This document shows positions 17,075 through 25,021 of a stretch of 64,000 nucleotides of DNA, one piece after another. The notes under the pieces were generated by a model, which did not search any database, was not told where the DNA came from, and saw nothing but the letters and a program-made list of their open reading frames with translations. Source of the stretch: Halapricum desulfuricans. Lineage in GTDB: Archaea; Halobacteriota; Halobacteria; Halobacteriales; Haloarculaceae. The stretch covers positions 1,612,001 to 1,676,000 of the forward strand of contig NZ_CP064791.1 in the NCBI RefSeq assembly GCF_017094465.1. The letters are read 5' to 3'. Every line of letters begins with the position of its first letter. Positions within the stretch are counted from its first letter, which is position 1. A program made the translations under genes and the position numbers.

Positions 17075-17680
17075 CTACGGCGGCCCCTGTCCGCGGTCGT
17101 TCGGCGGTCCATTCGGATTATCCACCCACTGGCTCGGCGGATTGCATTTACGGGTTCGAACTATAACTTTACCGACATTCACGCTCTTCGGATCGTTGAT
17201 AACATACTCGTGACGGCTGACACGCTCGTAGAACATGTAAAGGATGTCGTCCTCGAGATCATCCGGGAGGGGGCAGTCGATGTCTCCAACAGTCTCTCCA
17301 GCAGGCTCGTCAAAGCCGAGGTCACTGAGTGCTCGCGATGCGCAGTTGTTTGGATTCTTGAAGAATCGGTAGTCGTCCAGTCTCCTATTGAAAAGCCCGA
17401 TAATCTTCTCGTCGTCACCGGCCGTTTCGCAGGTCGCCTCGACGCCGACCTCGTCGAGCTCGCAGTCGTAGCCGTCCTCCGTTTCGGTCGCATACAGGAC
17501 AAAGTTTCTGCCATCATTCTCTCCGAAACAGATCTGTGAGCACCCACAGAATCTGATCTCCGTGGGCGGCGTGGCACTCGCGGTTCCGGAGTACGCTGCG
17601 AGGCCGACCGTCGCCATCCCGGCCGTTTTCAGGACTGTTCGTCTGTTGATTCCTCGACTTTCGCGCTGTTGATCAGACAT
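17075..17680 (-). CDS. Tat-exported cysteine-rich protein of unknown function
   Basis: This 201-residue protein has a clear twin-arginine signal (INRRTVLKTAGMATVGLAA, likely cleaved after TASA near residue 36). The mature part is rich in cysteines, including FCGCSQICFG, YDCELDE, ATCETAG, NNCASRAL, DIDCPLPDD and RKCNPP, which suggests disulfides or metal binding outside the cell. The C-terminus is rich in Pro, Asn and Gly. GC content is lower than in neighbouring genes, and the gene sits between the two copies of a 242-bp direct repeat near tRNA-Lys. That placement suggests cargo of a former mobile element. I do not recognise the family; a secreted factor is possible. Confidence 0.7.
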   Translation of the reverse strand: MSDQQRESRGINRRTVLKTAGMATVGLAAYSGTASATPPTEIRFCGCSQICFGENDGRNFVLYATETEDGYDCELDEVGVEATCETAGDDEKIIGLFNRRLDDYRFFKNPNNCASRALSDLGFDEPAGETVGDIDCPLPDDLEDDILYMFYERVSRHEYVINDPKSVNVGKVIVRTRKCNPPSQWVDNPNGPPNDRGQGPP

Positions 17681-18110
17681 GAAACGGTCATTGGGGGTAT
17701 CTCATCCGGAGAGTGTAGTTATACAGTTGATACTTCGGCTGACAATTGACAGACCTGCTTGTACATAATCTCGGAGGGGACTTGTCTCGTTGAATGATAA
17801 AACGGCGTCGGAGGTCGGTCGATCATTTCCTGTCCCCTCTAGCTACCGTCCCGAAGTCATGCGTTCTTGCTCCCGTTCTGGGCGATTGGATGCGGACGCA
17901 AGAGTTCCTACAAAGCGCGTCGTAAAAACGAGAAGAACCATCCTACTCGCTCCCCGCTGACGGGTTCGCTCGTTGAGGGTGGAGTAGTTGACAGCGATCC
18001 GGGCGCGATTTGAACCGGAGGAAGACGGTCGCTCGCGCTAAGACTCCAGGATTCAAATCGCTTGTAGCCACTTCGCTCCCCATGAATTATTCGTCGCAAA
18101 GGCAGGTCGG
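17681..18110. other. Gene-free stretch, lower GC
   Basis: No gene is supported here. The first 250 bases are AT-richer than the surroundings and include the promoter region of the Tat protein gene. Position 17997-18016 is another tRNA-Lys 3'-end copy, followed by a segment ending in a T-arm-like inverted part (ATTCAAATCG near 18051). Confidence 0.6.
17997..18016 (-). repeat. Copy of tRNA-Lys 3' end (att-like remnant 4)
   Basis: The minus strand reads GGTTCAAATCGCGCCCGGAT. It keeps the T-arm and most of the acceptor strand of tRNA-Lys. Confidence 0.65.
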
Positions 18111-18124
18111 TCGCGATTTGAACC
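18101..18124 (-). repeat. Copy of tRNA-Lys 3' end (att-like remnant 5)
   Basis: The minus strand reads GGTTCAAATCGCGACCGACC. It is the most diverged copy and abuts the second three-hairpin element of this region. Confidence 0.55.
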
Positions 18125-18125
18125 A

Positions 18126-18262
18126 GCATACGGCGAGCGGAGCGAGCCGTTTCACCGGGTGCGAACGAAGTGAGCGCCCGGCCTTTTGGATTCTAAAGTT
18201 TTCGAGGAGTGGTGCCCGCAACGCGGCGCAGTCGCGTGAGGACACCCGACGCTGAAAAGTTT
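18126..18262 (+). repeat. Three-hairpin intergenic element, copy C
   Basis: It has the same motif order as copy A. Stem 1 is CGGC/GCCG around GAGCGGAGCGA, stem 2 is CCGGGTGC/GCGCCCGG, and stem 3 lies between GGTGCCCG and the CACCCGACG linker. Confidence 0.8.
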
Positions 18263-18263
18263 A

Positions 18264-18287
18264 GAGCGGGCCGGGCGCGATTTGAAC
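18264..18287 (-). repeat. Exact copy of tRNA-Lys 3' end (att-like remnant 6)
   Basis: These 24 bases are identical to 18403-18426 of the intact tRNA-Lys locus, 139 bases away and in the same orientation. A perfect match of this length to the T-arm, acceptor 3' strand and a few bases beyond is the classic shape of an attachment site. Confidence 0.75.
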
Positions 18288-18405
18288 CACGCGAAGACGG
18301 TCCTGCTCGCTCACGATGTTCGCTGCGCGGGCTGCGGCTTCCCTCATTCAAATCCCGCCGGCTATCCACAGCAATCGCTCGCGAATTTGCGAGCGATAGA
18401 GTGAG

Positions 18406-18479
18406 CGGGCCGGGCGCGATTTGAACACGCGACCGTCTGATTAAGAGTCAGACGCTCTGCCGGACTGAGCTACCGGCCC
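18406..18479 (-). tRNA. tRNA-Lys (anticodon CTT)
   Basis: The minus strand folds into a full cloverleaf. The acceptor stem is GGGCCGG with CCGGCCC, the D-arm is GCTC...GAGC, the anticodon stem is TCTGA/TCAGA with loop CTCTTAA (anticodon CTT), and the T-arm is GCGTG-TTCAAAT-CGCGC. Length is 74 with discriminator G. CCA is not encoded and no intron is present. Downstream on the minus strand lie at least six partial copies of its 3' end. Confidence 0.96.
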
Positions 18480-18596
18480 TCGCACCGCAGGATAATGGCA
18501 GGGACGTAAAATAGGTTTCCTTTCGACGACGGCGTCGGGCCGGGAGCGGAGGCCAGCGCAAGGCCCTGTCGTCGACGGGATCGAGTCTCCGGACCG

Positions 18597-19961
18597 TCAC
18601 TCGGCGGGGTCGTCGCGATCGCTCTCGACCGCATCGGCTCCGTCCTCGGATGCAGTCCGACGGGTGAGCCGAACGGACTCGATCCGGGACCCGTCGACGG
18701 CGGCCACCTCCACGTCGAACTCGCCGATTTCGATGCGGTCACCGACCTCGGGGGCACGCCCGAGCCGGTCCAACACGAGTCCGGCAACCGTCCCGTATCC
18801 CTCGGCCTCGAACTCAGTGCCGAGGACGTCGTTGACCGTCGAGAGCGGGACGGCACCGTCGGCGTCGTAGGCGTCGCGTCCGTCCTGGCGGATCGCAGGT
18901 TCGCGACTCTCGACGTCGAAGTCGTCACGGAGGTCGCCCACGACGGCCTCGACGGCGTCTTCGATCGTCACGATCCCTTCGAGCGCGCCCCACTCGTCGA
19001 CAATCGCAGCCATCTGTCGCTGCTCGTCGCGGAACTGCAACAGCAACTCCTGCAAGCTGGTCATCTCGGGGACGATCATGATCTCACGGGCCAGCTCCGC
19101 GGCAGTCGTCTCCTCGTCACCGGCGTGGCCAGCACCGAGCACGTCCTTCACGTCGAGATACCCGACCACTTGATCCGGGTCCGCGGCCGACACGACAGGA
19201 TAGCGCGTGTGCCCGGCCCTGAGGACCGTCGCCCGGATCTCGTCTAGCTGCTGGTCGCCGGACACGCTGACGACGTCCGGACGCGGTACCATCACCTCCC
19301 TGATGACTGTATCGTCCAGGTCGAAGACGCTCTCGATCATCTCGACTTCGCCCGCGTCGACGTGACCCGCTTCGCCGGACTGTGCGAGTATCCGGCGAAT
19401 CTCCCGTTCTTCGAGGGTCTCGTCGCTCTCGGAGGCCGGCGGGACACCGAGCATCCGCGTAAACGCGTTCGCCGCACCGTTGAACACGACGATGCCGGGG
19501 GAAAACAGGTAATAGGCGACCTTCATCGGGGGCGCGAGAAAGAGCGCGAGGCGCTCGGCCTGGGAGATCGCGATCGTCTTCGGTGCGAGCTCGCCGAAGA
19601 CGACGTGCAGGAACGTGATGATGCTGAACCCGATCGCGAACGCGACGAGATGGACGATCCCGGCCGGGAGGAACTCACCGAGAACAGGCTCGATGAGCGC
19701 TGCGACCGCCGGTTCACCGACCCACCCCAGACCGAGCGAGGCGATCGTGATCCCGAGCTGCGTCGCCGCGAGGTAGTCGTCGAGTTGCTCCATGACTTCC
19801 TGGAGCGCAGCCGATCCGGTCCGATCGTCCAAGACGAGCTGTTCGACTGACGTCGCGCGCACCCGAACGAAGGCGAACTCCGAAGCGACGAAAAAGCCGT
19901 TCAAGACGACTAACACGAGCGCAAGCACCAGCTGCAGCGACGACACGACGAGATTTACCAT
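18597..19961 (-). CDS. CNNM/CorC-type membrane protein with CBS domains
   Basis: This 454-residue protein has an N-terminal DUF21/CNNM membrane domain with about four helices (LVLALVLVVLNGFFVASEFA). A CBS pair follows (VMVPRPDVVSVSGDQQLDEI, then ELAREIMIVPEMTSLQEL), and it ends in a CorC/HlyC domain (DGRDAYDADGAVPLSTVNDV). Proteins of this class are linked to magnesium export or regulation and were once called hemolysins. The ion specificity is unknown here. The ATG at 19961 precedes the first helix. The gene stands alone next to tRNA-Lys. Confidence 0.92.
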   Translation of the reverse strand: MVNLVVSSLQLVLALVLVVLNGFFVASEFAFVRVRATSVEQLVLDDRTGSAALQEVMEQLDDYLAATQLGITIASLGLGWVGEPAVAALIEPVLGEFLPAGIVHLVAFAIGFSIITFLHVVFGELAPKTIAISQAERLALFLAPPMKVAYYLFSPGIVVFNGAANAFTRMLGVPPASESDETLEEREIRRILAQSGEAGHVDAGEVEMIESVFDLDDTVIREVMVPRPDVVSVSGDQQLDEIRATVLRAGHTRYPVVSAADPDQVVGYLDVKDVLGAGHAGDEETTAAELAREIMIVPEMTSLQELLLQFRDEQRQMAAIVDEWGALEGIVTIEDAVEAVVGDLRDDFDVESREPAIRQDGRDAYDADGAVPLSTVNDVLGTEFEAEGYGTVAGLVLDRLGRAPEVGDRIEIGEFDVEVAAVDGSRIESVRLTRRTASEDGADAVESDRDDPAE

Positions 19962-20125
19962 CGGCGCTCACCGGGCCGGCACCCGCGCGAATCGTATGTG
20001 ACCATACTGGCGTCTCTCGGCGAGGCCACAAAAGACCGGTCGGTCTATTGCCGGGGACAGCGCTTCGGTACCGGCTACGCATGCTGCAAAAGTTTTTTCA
20101 GTTCCGAGTTAATATGCCCAACCGT

Positions 20126-20458
20126 ATGGGACGAGAGGCATATCGACTGACCGAATCGATCGCGGGGTTCCCGGAGGGTGAAGTACTGGACGTGACTGCG
20201 CGGTTCGGCGACTGGCACATCTACGACATGGAACTGGAGCCACGCCGCGAGACGGCGACGACACCGAGCAAGCTGGTCGTCTCCGAGGCGGACGTGGGAT
20301 TCAGCGAAGCGGAAATCCTCGACGAGACGGCGCGGATCGGCGACTGGCACGAGTACGAGCTGGCGTTCGAGCCAGGTGCGTCCGAACGCGACGAACCGGC
20401 CGCGCTCACGATGGACGACCTGGAAACTGTCGCCGAGCGCGTCGAAGCATCGAGCTAG
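20126..20458 (+). CDS. Small protein with an internal duplication, unknown function
   Basis: This protein has 110 residues. Two halves repeat the same pattern: GFPEGEVLDVTARFGDWHIY with MELEP, and about 44 residues later GFSEAEILDETARIGDWHEY with LAFEP. The shared core is GF-x-E-x-E-(V/I)-LD-x-TAR-x-GDWH. The ATG at 20126 gives MGREAYRL; an in-frame ATG four codons earlier is possible. AT-rich bases (GTTAATATG) lie just upstream. I do not recognise the family. Confidence 0.65.
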   Translation: MGREAYRLTESIAGFPEGEVLDVTARFGDWHIYDMELEPRRETATTPSKLVVSEADVGFSEAEILDETARIGDWHEYELAFEPGASERDEPAALTMDDLETVAERVEASS

Positions 20459-20527
20459 CGGACGACCTGTCTCGATCGCATCGACGGCTCTGACCCTTTC
20501 GCCGATCGAGCGCGCAACCGTCGCTCG

Positions 20528-21280
20528 TTACTTGAGATCGCCACTGCGGATCGCTTGTTCTGCCGCCTGGAGCGCCGCGTTGGGATCGAACTCCGCGATG
20601 ATCGCTTCGAGAGTCGCATCCGACTCCTCGTCCAGTTCGCGGGCGTGGGCGGTGATGTTCGGGACGGCACGCAGGACGTTGTCGACGATCGGCACAGCCG
20701 CGACCTGTGCCGATCGCGACAGCGGGTTCAGGTCGATCACGATCTCGGTCTTGCCCATCTCCCCGAGGGCTTCGGCTCGGTCGCCGTCCTCGAGCGGGAC
20801 GAGCACGACGTCGGCGCTCTCGATTCCGTCGGCGTCGACCTTCGCGCGTTCGTGCTCCAGTCCCGGGATCCGCCCGTCGGCGTCCAGCCCCTTGACCTCC
20901 CCCGCGCCGTGCTCGCGCAGGTGGGAAGCGATCGCTGCCATCCGCTCGTCGGTGCGGTTGAAGAGGTTCACCTCGATTTCGGCGCCGGTCGCTGCGGCCA
21001 GTTCGCCGATCTCTCCGGGGACGAGCGCGGCGACGTTGCCGTTGACCGAGAGCACGGGACGGTCGGCCAAAAGCAGATGCGCGGCCGCGACACGTTCGGC
21101 CGTCTCGGCGCTCTCGAGGGTCCGCTCGCCCAGCAGGTAGTCGAAGGCCTCGCCCCGTCCTTCGGCGATCAGCCCCTGTTTGCTCGTGATCCCCTTCTCG
21201 ACCCCTGCCTCGATCCGGTGACGCGTCAAAAGCGACTCGTAGCGGGGGTGGCTCTCGGGGATATCGAGTTCGTCGGCCAT
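20528..21280 (-). CDS. 4-phosphopantoate--beta-alanine ligase
   Basis: This 250-residue archaeal phosphopantothenate synthetase joins 4-phosphopantoate and beta-alanine using ATP in the archaeal route to coenzyme A. The start IPESHPRYESLLTRHRIEAG and the motifs GRGEAFDYLLGE, VNGNVAALVPGE and EVNLFNRTDERMAAI are characteristic of this family. KTEIVIDLNPLSRSAQ and IVDNVLRAVPNI follow. Its neighbour upstream on the same strand, 36 bases away, is pantoate kinase, which makes its substrate, so the two form an operon for consecutive steps. Confidence 0.95.
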   Translation of the reverse strand: MADELDIPESHPRYESLLTRHRIEAGVEKGITSKQGLIAEGRGEAFDYLLGERTLESAETAERVAAAHLLLADRPVLSVNGNVAALVPGEIGELAAATGAEIEVNLFNRTDERMAAIASHLREHGAGEVKGLDADGRIPGLEHERAKVDADGIESADVVLVPLEDGDRAEALGEMGKTEIVIDLNPLSRSAQVAAVPIVDNVLRAVPNITAHARELDEESDATLEAIIAEFDPNAALQAAEQAIRSGDLK

Positions 21281-21316
21281 ACCGGTACTCGGGGAAGCGC
21301 CGAAAAACCGCTTTCG

Positions 21317-22144
21317 TTACACGAGCCGTGCGCCGGCAGCGTCGACCCGGCAAGCCTCGGGGTCGTATCCGGCGTCGGAGAGCCCAGACCCGAGCGCGAA
21401 GACTGTCTCGCCGAGCATCGCCATCGAGGCCTCGCCGCCGGCCTCGCTCACGTCCTGGATGACCTCCCGGAGGTGGTCAGTCAGCAAACCCGACTCGCGG
21501 GCGAACCGCCGGGAGGCGTAGGCGAACTGTTCGGGAGTAGGTTCGGAGACAAGTCGCGAGAGCGCCTCCGTGCCAGCCTTGCTGAGCAGGTCGGTATCGC
21601 CGCCGATCACCTCGCCGGTGTCGAGTTCGCCGAACGTGACGTACTCGACTCGCGGGCGACAGGGGACGGCGTCGATCTCGTTGTGGTGTGGCCCGCCCGG
21701 TTCGAGCCGGATCGGCATGCCGCCGGCCGCCTGCGCGACGACATCGCCCAGTCCGGTCCCGGCCCGAACGTCAGCGCCGTGGGCGATCGTGACGAGTTCG
21801 TTTCTGGAGAGTTCGCGTTCGTAGACGCTGTTGGCCGCCAGCGCCGCGCCGAGTGCCATCGCCCCGGAGATCCCGAACCCCGATCCGATCGGGAGGTCCG
21901 TCTCGGCGACGACAGCCGCCTCGGCGTCCAGCGTGTCGAGGACGGTCTCGACGGCGTCGACGCTCGCCGGCTGGCCGTTCAGTTCGACGCGTCGGTCGTC
22001 GGCCCGTTCGACGGTCACGCTGACGCCGTCGGCGAGTGTCACCCCAGCCCCCTGCGAACCGCTCGCCGTCGGGTCGTCGTCCCGATGGACCGTGAAGAAG
22101 CCGGTCACGTGCCCCGGGACGAACACTGTCGCCTCGTCGGTCAT
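21317..22144 (-). CDS. Pantoate kinase (GHMP family)
   Basis: This 275-residue GHMP-superfamily kinase phosphorylates pantoate in archaeal coenzyme A synthesis. The start ATVFVPGHVTGFFTVH, the glycine-rich ATP loop LPIGSGFGISGAMALGAAL and the later GAGTGLGDVVAQAAGG are as expected. The ATG at 22144 is preferred over one nine codons upstream because the conserved domain begins directly after it. It is followed by the phosphopantoate ligase gene, the next enzyme of the pathway. It is divergent from the toxin-antitoxin pair. Confidence 0.93.
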   Translation of the reverse strand: MTDEATVFVPGHVTGFFTVHRDDDPTASGSQGAGVTLADGVSVTVERADDRRVELNGQPASVDAVETVLDTLDAEAAVVAETDLPIGSGFGISGAMALGAALAANSVYERELSRNELVTIAHGADVRAGTGLGDVVAQAAGGMPIRLEPGGPHHNEIDAVPCRPRVEYVTFGELDTGEVIGGDTDLLSKAGTEALSRLVSEPTPEQFAYASRRFARESGLLTDHLREVIQDVSEAGGEASMAMLGETVFALGSGLSDAGYDPEACRVDAAGARLV

Positions 22145-22259
22145 CGTTCGAACGTCCGTGTGGACGGACAAAAGCGAGACGGTTGCGGGACGGTCGCTCG
22201 CGCCGACGGCGGTTGCCAGCCCCTACCTTCAAGGCCGCTTCAGCTATACAGGCGTGTAT

Positions 22260-22562
22260 ATGCCGACACTCAGTGCCGAGGTAGCCGAAGAGACCGCCGC
22301 CGATCTCGAGGCGGTCGCAGAGTTGCTCGGGGACGACGACGAGACGACGATCGAGAAAGCCCTGCAGGAAGGGCTGGAGACGCTCCGGATCCGGGTCGCG
22401 GTCGAGCGCTACCAGACCGGCGACGTCTCGATCGGTGAGGCCGCCGATATCGCCGACTGTACCGTCGCCGACTGGCTGGAGGTCGCCCACGAGAAGAACC
22501 TCACCGCCCAGTACACGCCCGAGGAGTTGACCGACGACGCCGCGACCGCCATCGACCCATGA
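22260..22562 (+). CDS. UPF0175-type antitoxin
   Basis: This 100-residue protein resembles the UPF0175 HTH antitoxins. The pattern is a helix ALQEGLETLRIRVAVERYQ followed by GDVSIGEAADIADCTVADWL, the recognition helix region. It overlaps the PIN-like gene by four bases (ATGA). This gene order is the standard one for UPF0175/DUF3368 toxin-antitoxin pairs. It probably neutralises the downstream protein and represses the shared promoter (from family knowledge). Confidence 0.82.
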   Translation: MPTLSAEVAEETAADLEAVAELLGDDDETTIEKALQEGLETLRIRVAVERYQTGDVSIGEAADIADCTVADWLEVAHEKNLTAQYTPEELTDDAATAIDP

Positions 22563-23065
22563 CGTTCGTCCACGTCGGACCGACGGTGCTGTACGATCTC
22601 GGCCAGATCGGCGAACTCGACCTGCTGTCGTACTTCGACGGCGCGATCGTCGTGCCGGCGGCGGTCCGCGCCCAGATCACGACCGAGCCTGCCGCGACCA
22701 ACCTCGCGCAGTTCATCGAGGAGTCGACGGTCATCACTTCCGTCCGGCCCGAAGTCCGCGAGCAGGCCGCCAGCGCGCTGGGGCTCGATGCCGCCGGGTA
22801 CGAGGCGGCACTGCTCGGGGGGCTGTTCGACGAGTCCATCGACGACGATCGACGAATTCTGGTGCTGTCGGACGATAAACGATTGCGAGCGCTTGCCGAG
22901 GGGCTCGGTGCATCGGTCACCGGCTCGTTCGGCGTCGTCGTTCGCGCCGCCGTCGAGGACAAGTATCTCTCCGCCGGGCAGGCAAAGCGGATCGTCTCAC
23001 GGATGGACGACCACGGCGTCCAGCTGACGGGGCAACTGAAGACTGCGGCGATCGGCGAACTCTAA
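22559..23065 (+). CDS. DUF3368-type PIN-like toxin with an altered first acidic site
   Basis: This 168-residue protein has the DUF3368 features IGELDLLSYF, VPAAVRAQI, AAGYEAALL, LSDDKRLRALAEGLG and VTGSFGVVVRA. PIN-fold toxins are RNases with clustered acidic residues. Here the first aspartate of the usual VVDTSP motif appears to be histidine (FVHVGPT), while the later glutamate and aspartates are kept. Activity may be reduced or changed. It is translationally coupled to the antitoxin gene. A structured repeat starts right at its stop codon. Confidence 0.8.
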   Translation: MTFVHVGPTVLYDLGQIGELDLLSYFDGAIVVPAAVRAQITTEPAATNLAQFIEESTVITSVRPEVREQAASALGLDAAGYEAALLGGLFDESIDDDRRILVLSDDKRLRALAEGLGASVTGSFGVVVRAAVEDKYLSAGQAKRIVSRMDDHGVQLTGQLKTAAIGEL

Positions 23066-23202
23066 TACCACTTTTTACTTCGTCGGGTGCGCGCCGTCGG
23101 CGCGCACCGCTCCTCGCAAAAACGTGGGGAAAAACAACCCGGACGCTCGGCTCCGCCTCGCGTCCGGTGAACCGCGCCTTCGGCGCGGATGCTAGTCTCC
23201 CA
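23066..23202 (-). repeat. Three-hairpin intergenic element, copy D
   Basis: On the minus strand it runs AGCATCCG, stem 1 CCGCGCC/GGCGCGG, GTTCACCGG, stem 2 CCGGACGC/GCGTCCGG, TTTTTCCCCACGTTTTTGCG, AGGAGCGGTGC, stem 3 GTGCGCGCC/GGCGCGCAC, CCCGACGAAGTAAAAAGTGG. It begins one base after the toxin stop codon, in a gap between convergent genes. Confidence 0.82.
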
Positions 23203-23547
23203 CCGCCTCGTCAAAAATATACAACCACTTTTCTTCCCTCGGGTTTCCTCGCGTCTACGTCGCTGCGGGAACAGCGTTGCGGCTTCGCCGCCGTTCACAG
23301 ACCAGCAAGACCGAAAGATCCCCGCTCGGCCCGCAAACTTGCGAAAAAGCCCTGCTGACTCGCTGTGTTCGCCAGCAGTGAAACGGCTTGCTTCGATCGC
23401 TGTTCCCGTGTGCTCTCAACGTTTCGTCAGGGACTCAGCCGTTGCCGGTCTGGCGAGGCCCACTCCGTTCGTCTCGCTGGCTCCCAGCCACTTCGCCTCA
23501 GGGACTCAGTCGCTGGCGATCTTGAACCGCGGCGAGATCGAGCGACT
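23203..23547. other. Gene-free stretch 3' of aspS
   Basis: No gene is supported. The stretch contains two extra, synonymous copies of the last codons of aspS (23427-23451 and 23498-23522). The remainder shows no recognisable gene or repeat. Confidence 0.65.
23427..23522 (-). repeat. Two tandem copies of the aspS 3' end
   Basis: On the minus strand, 23522-23498 reads AGATCGCCAGCGACTGAGTC then CCTGA, and 23451-23427 reads AGACCGGCAACGGCTGAGTC then CCTGA. Both encode DRQRLSP followed by TGA, the same C-terminus as the actual AspS end at 23572-23548, but with different synonymous codons. This fits serial replacement of the gene end by integrating elements. Confidence 0.6.
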
Positions 23548-24852
23548 CTACGGAGAGAGTCGCTGGCGATCTCGCGGGAAGATCACCGCCTCTCGGATGT
23601 TGTCAAGTCCGAGCATCGTCATGACCAGGCGCTCGCCGCCGAGGCCCCAGCCGGCGTGGGGCGGCATGCCGTACTTGAACATCTTGGTGTAGTACTCGAA
23701 GGCCTCCGGGTCGAGTCCCTGCTGTTCGAAGCCGTCGACGAGGTGGTCGTAGCGGTGCTCACGCTGACCGCCCGAGACCAGCTCCATCGACGGGTGCATC
23801 ATGTCGAAGCCCGTCGAGATTTCCTCGTCGTTGTCGTAGTCCTTGATGTAGAAGGGCTTGATCTCGCTGGGCCAGTCGGTGATGAAGTAGTGCTCGCCGA
23901 CCTCCTGGCCGAGGACGTGCTCGGCTTCCGTCGAGAGGTCGTCGCCCCAGACCAGCGGCTCGTCGAGTTCGCCCGTCGCGTTGATCCGCTCGATGGCCTC
24001 CTCGTAGGTCAGCCGCGGGAACTCGCCGTCGGGCACCTCGAAGTCGTCTGCGAGGTCGAGCGCCTCCAGCTCGCGCTGACAGTTCTCCGCGACGCCCTCG
24101 TAGGCGGCCTTGACGACGTGCTCACAGACGTCCATGGCGTCCTGATGGTCGAAGAAGGCCGACTCGAAGTCGATCGAGGTGGCCTCGTTGAGGTGTCGCG
24201 GCGTGTTGTGCTCCTCCGCGCGGAAGATCGGGCCGATTTCGAAGACCCGCTCCAGGCCGGAGCCGACCATCAGCTGCTTGAACAGCTGCGGGCTCTGGTT
24301 CATGAAGGCCTCGCGACCGAAGTAGGTGATCGGGAACAGCTCGGTCCCGCCCTCGGTGCCCGTAGCGACGATCTTGGGCGTGTTGATCTCGGTCGCGTCG
24401 ACCTCGCGGAAGGCCTCACGGACGCTCCGGAGGACCTCCGCCCGGATCTCGAAGACCGCCTTGACCGCGGGTTTGCGCAGGTCCAGCGTCCGGTTGTCCA
24501 GCCGCGTCGAGAGTTCGGCGTCGACCTTCCCGGAGGGATCCAGCGGGAGTTCGGGGTCGGCCTCGGCGATAACCTCGACCGACTCGGGGACGATTTCGAC
24601 GCCGGTCGGGGCGCGGTCTTCCTCTTCGACAGCGCCCGTGACCGCGACGACACTCTCGCGGTGGACGTCCAGGCCGGTCTCGACAAGCTCGTCGTCCATC
24701 TCGTCTTTCTCGAATTTGACCTGGATCTTGCCGGTCGTGTCCCGTACGATGATGAATGCGATGCCACCGAGGTCGCGGATCTCGTGCACCCAGCCTTTGA
24801 CGGTTACGTCGTCGCCGGGCTCGGCCTCCGCGGTGTAGGTTCGCTCGTCCAT
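23548..24852 (-). CDS. aspS: Aspartyl-tRNA synthetase, archaeal type
   Basis: This 434-residue class II synthetase charges tRNA with aspartate. It has an N-terminal OB fold ([20 protein letters not shown]) and the catalytic core with motif 2 ([14 protein letters not shown]) and motif 3 ([16 protein letters not shown]). The short archaeal form without the bacterial insertion is seen. GatB at 34.4 kb suggests the enzyme is non-discriminating and also makes Asp-tRNA(Asn) for amidation (inference). The ATG at 24852 is preceded at -27 by TTTAAG, fitting a leaderless transcript. The C-terminus DRQRLSP is repeated twice in the downstream gap. Confidence 0.96.
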   Translation of the reverse strand: MDERTYTAEAEPGDDVTVKGWVHEIRDLGGIAFIIVRDTTGKIQVKFEKDEMDDELVETGLDVHRESVVAVTGAVEEEDRAPTGVEIVPESVEVIAEADPELPLDPSGKVDAELSTRLDNRTLDLRKPAVKAVFEIRAEVLRSVREAFREVDATEINTPKIVATGTEGGTELFPITYFGREAFMNQSPQLFKQLMVGSGLERVFEIGPIFRAEEHNTPRHLNEATSIDFESAFFDHQDAMDVCEHVVKAAYEGVAENCQRELEALDLADDFEVPDGEFPRLTYEEAIERINATGELDEPLVWGDDLSTEAEHVLGQEVGEHYFITDWPSEIKPFYIKDYDNDEEISTGFDMMHPSMELVSGGQREHRYDHLVDGFEQQGLDPEAFEYYTKMFKYGMPPHAGWGLGGERLVMTMLGLDNIREAVIFPRDRQRLSP

Positions 24853-24875
24853 GCTCGGCCCTATTGGTTGGCCTG

Positions 24876-24883
24876 ACTTAAAC
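24876..24883 (-). promoter_or_regulatory. TATA-like box of aspS
   Basis: The minus strand reads TTTAAGTC, centred about 27 bases upstream of the aspS ATG. This fits leaderless initiation. Confidence 0.5.
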
Positions 24884-25021
24884 ACCGTTTATTCGTCCCG
24901 AGCGACGAGGCGGTGAGACGGGCAGCGGTCAAGGTCCATTTTATGTGAGAGAATCCGTGTCTCAACGCGCGCAGACGTGCCCAACTTTGATTACCTTCGC
25001 CGTCCGGTGATCAGCCAACGC

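Larger units (their letters stand above)
18111..18353. repeat. Long direct repeat, copy 2
   Basis: This is the partner of 16471-16713. The interval between the copies carries the Tat protein gene. Near-identity suggests recent duplication or gene conversion. Confidence 0.85.

Noticed and set aside
16348-18424. Several short open frames in the tRNA-Lys region
   Set aside because: They read through repeats and tRNA-3'-end copies (RARFEPxYGERSEPFH-type translations recur in each copy), so they reflect repeated DNA and not proteins.
23167-24876. 503-codon plus-strand open frame over aspS and its 3' flank
   Set aside because: It is antisense to aspS. The minus strand has all class II synthetase motifs.
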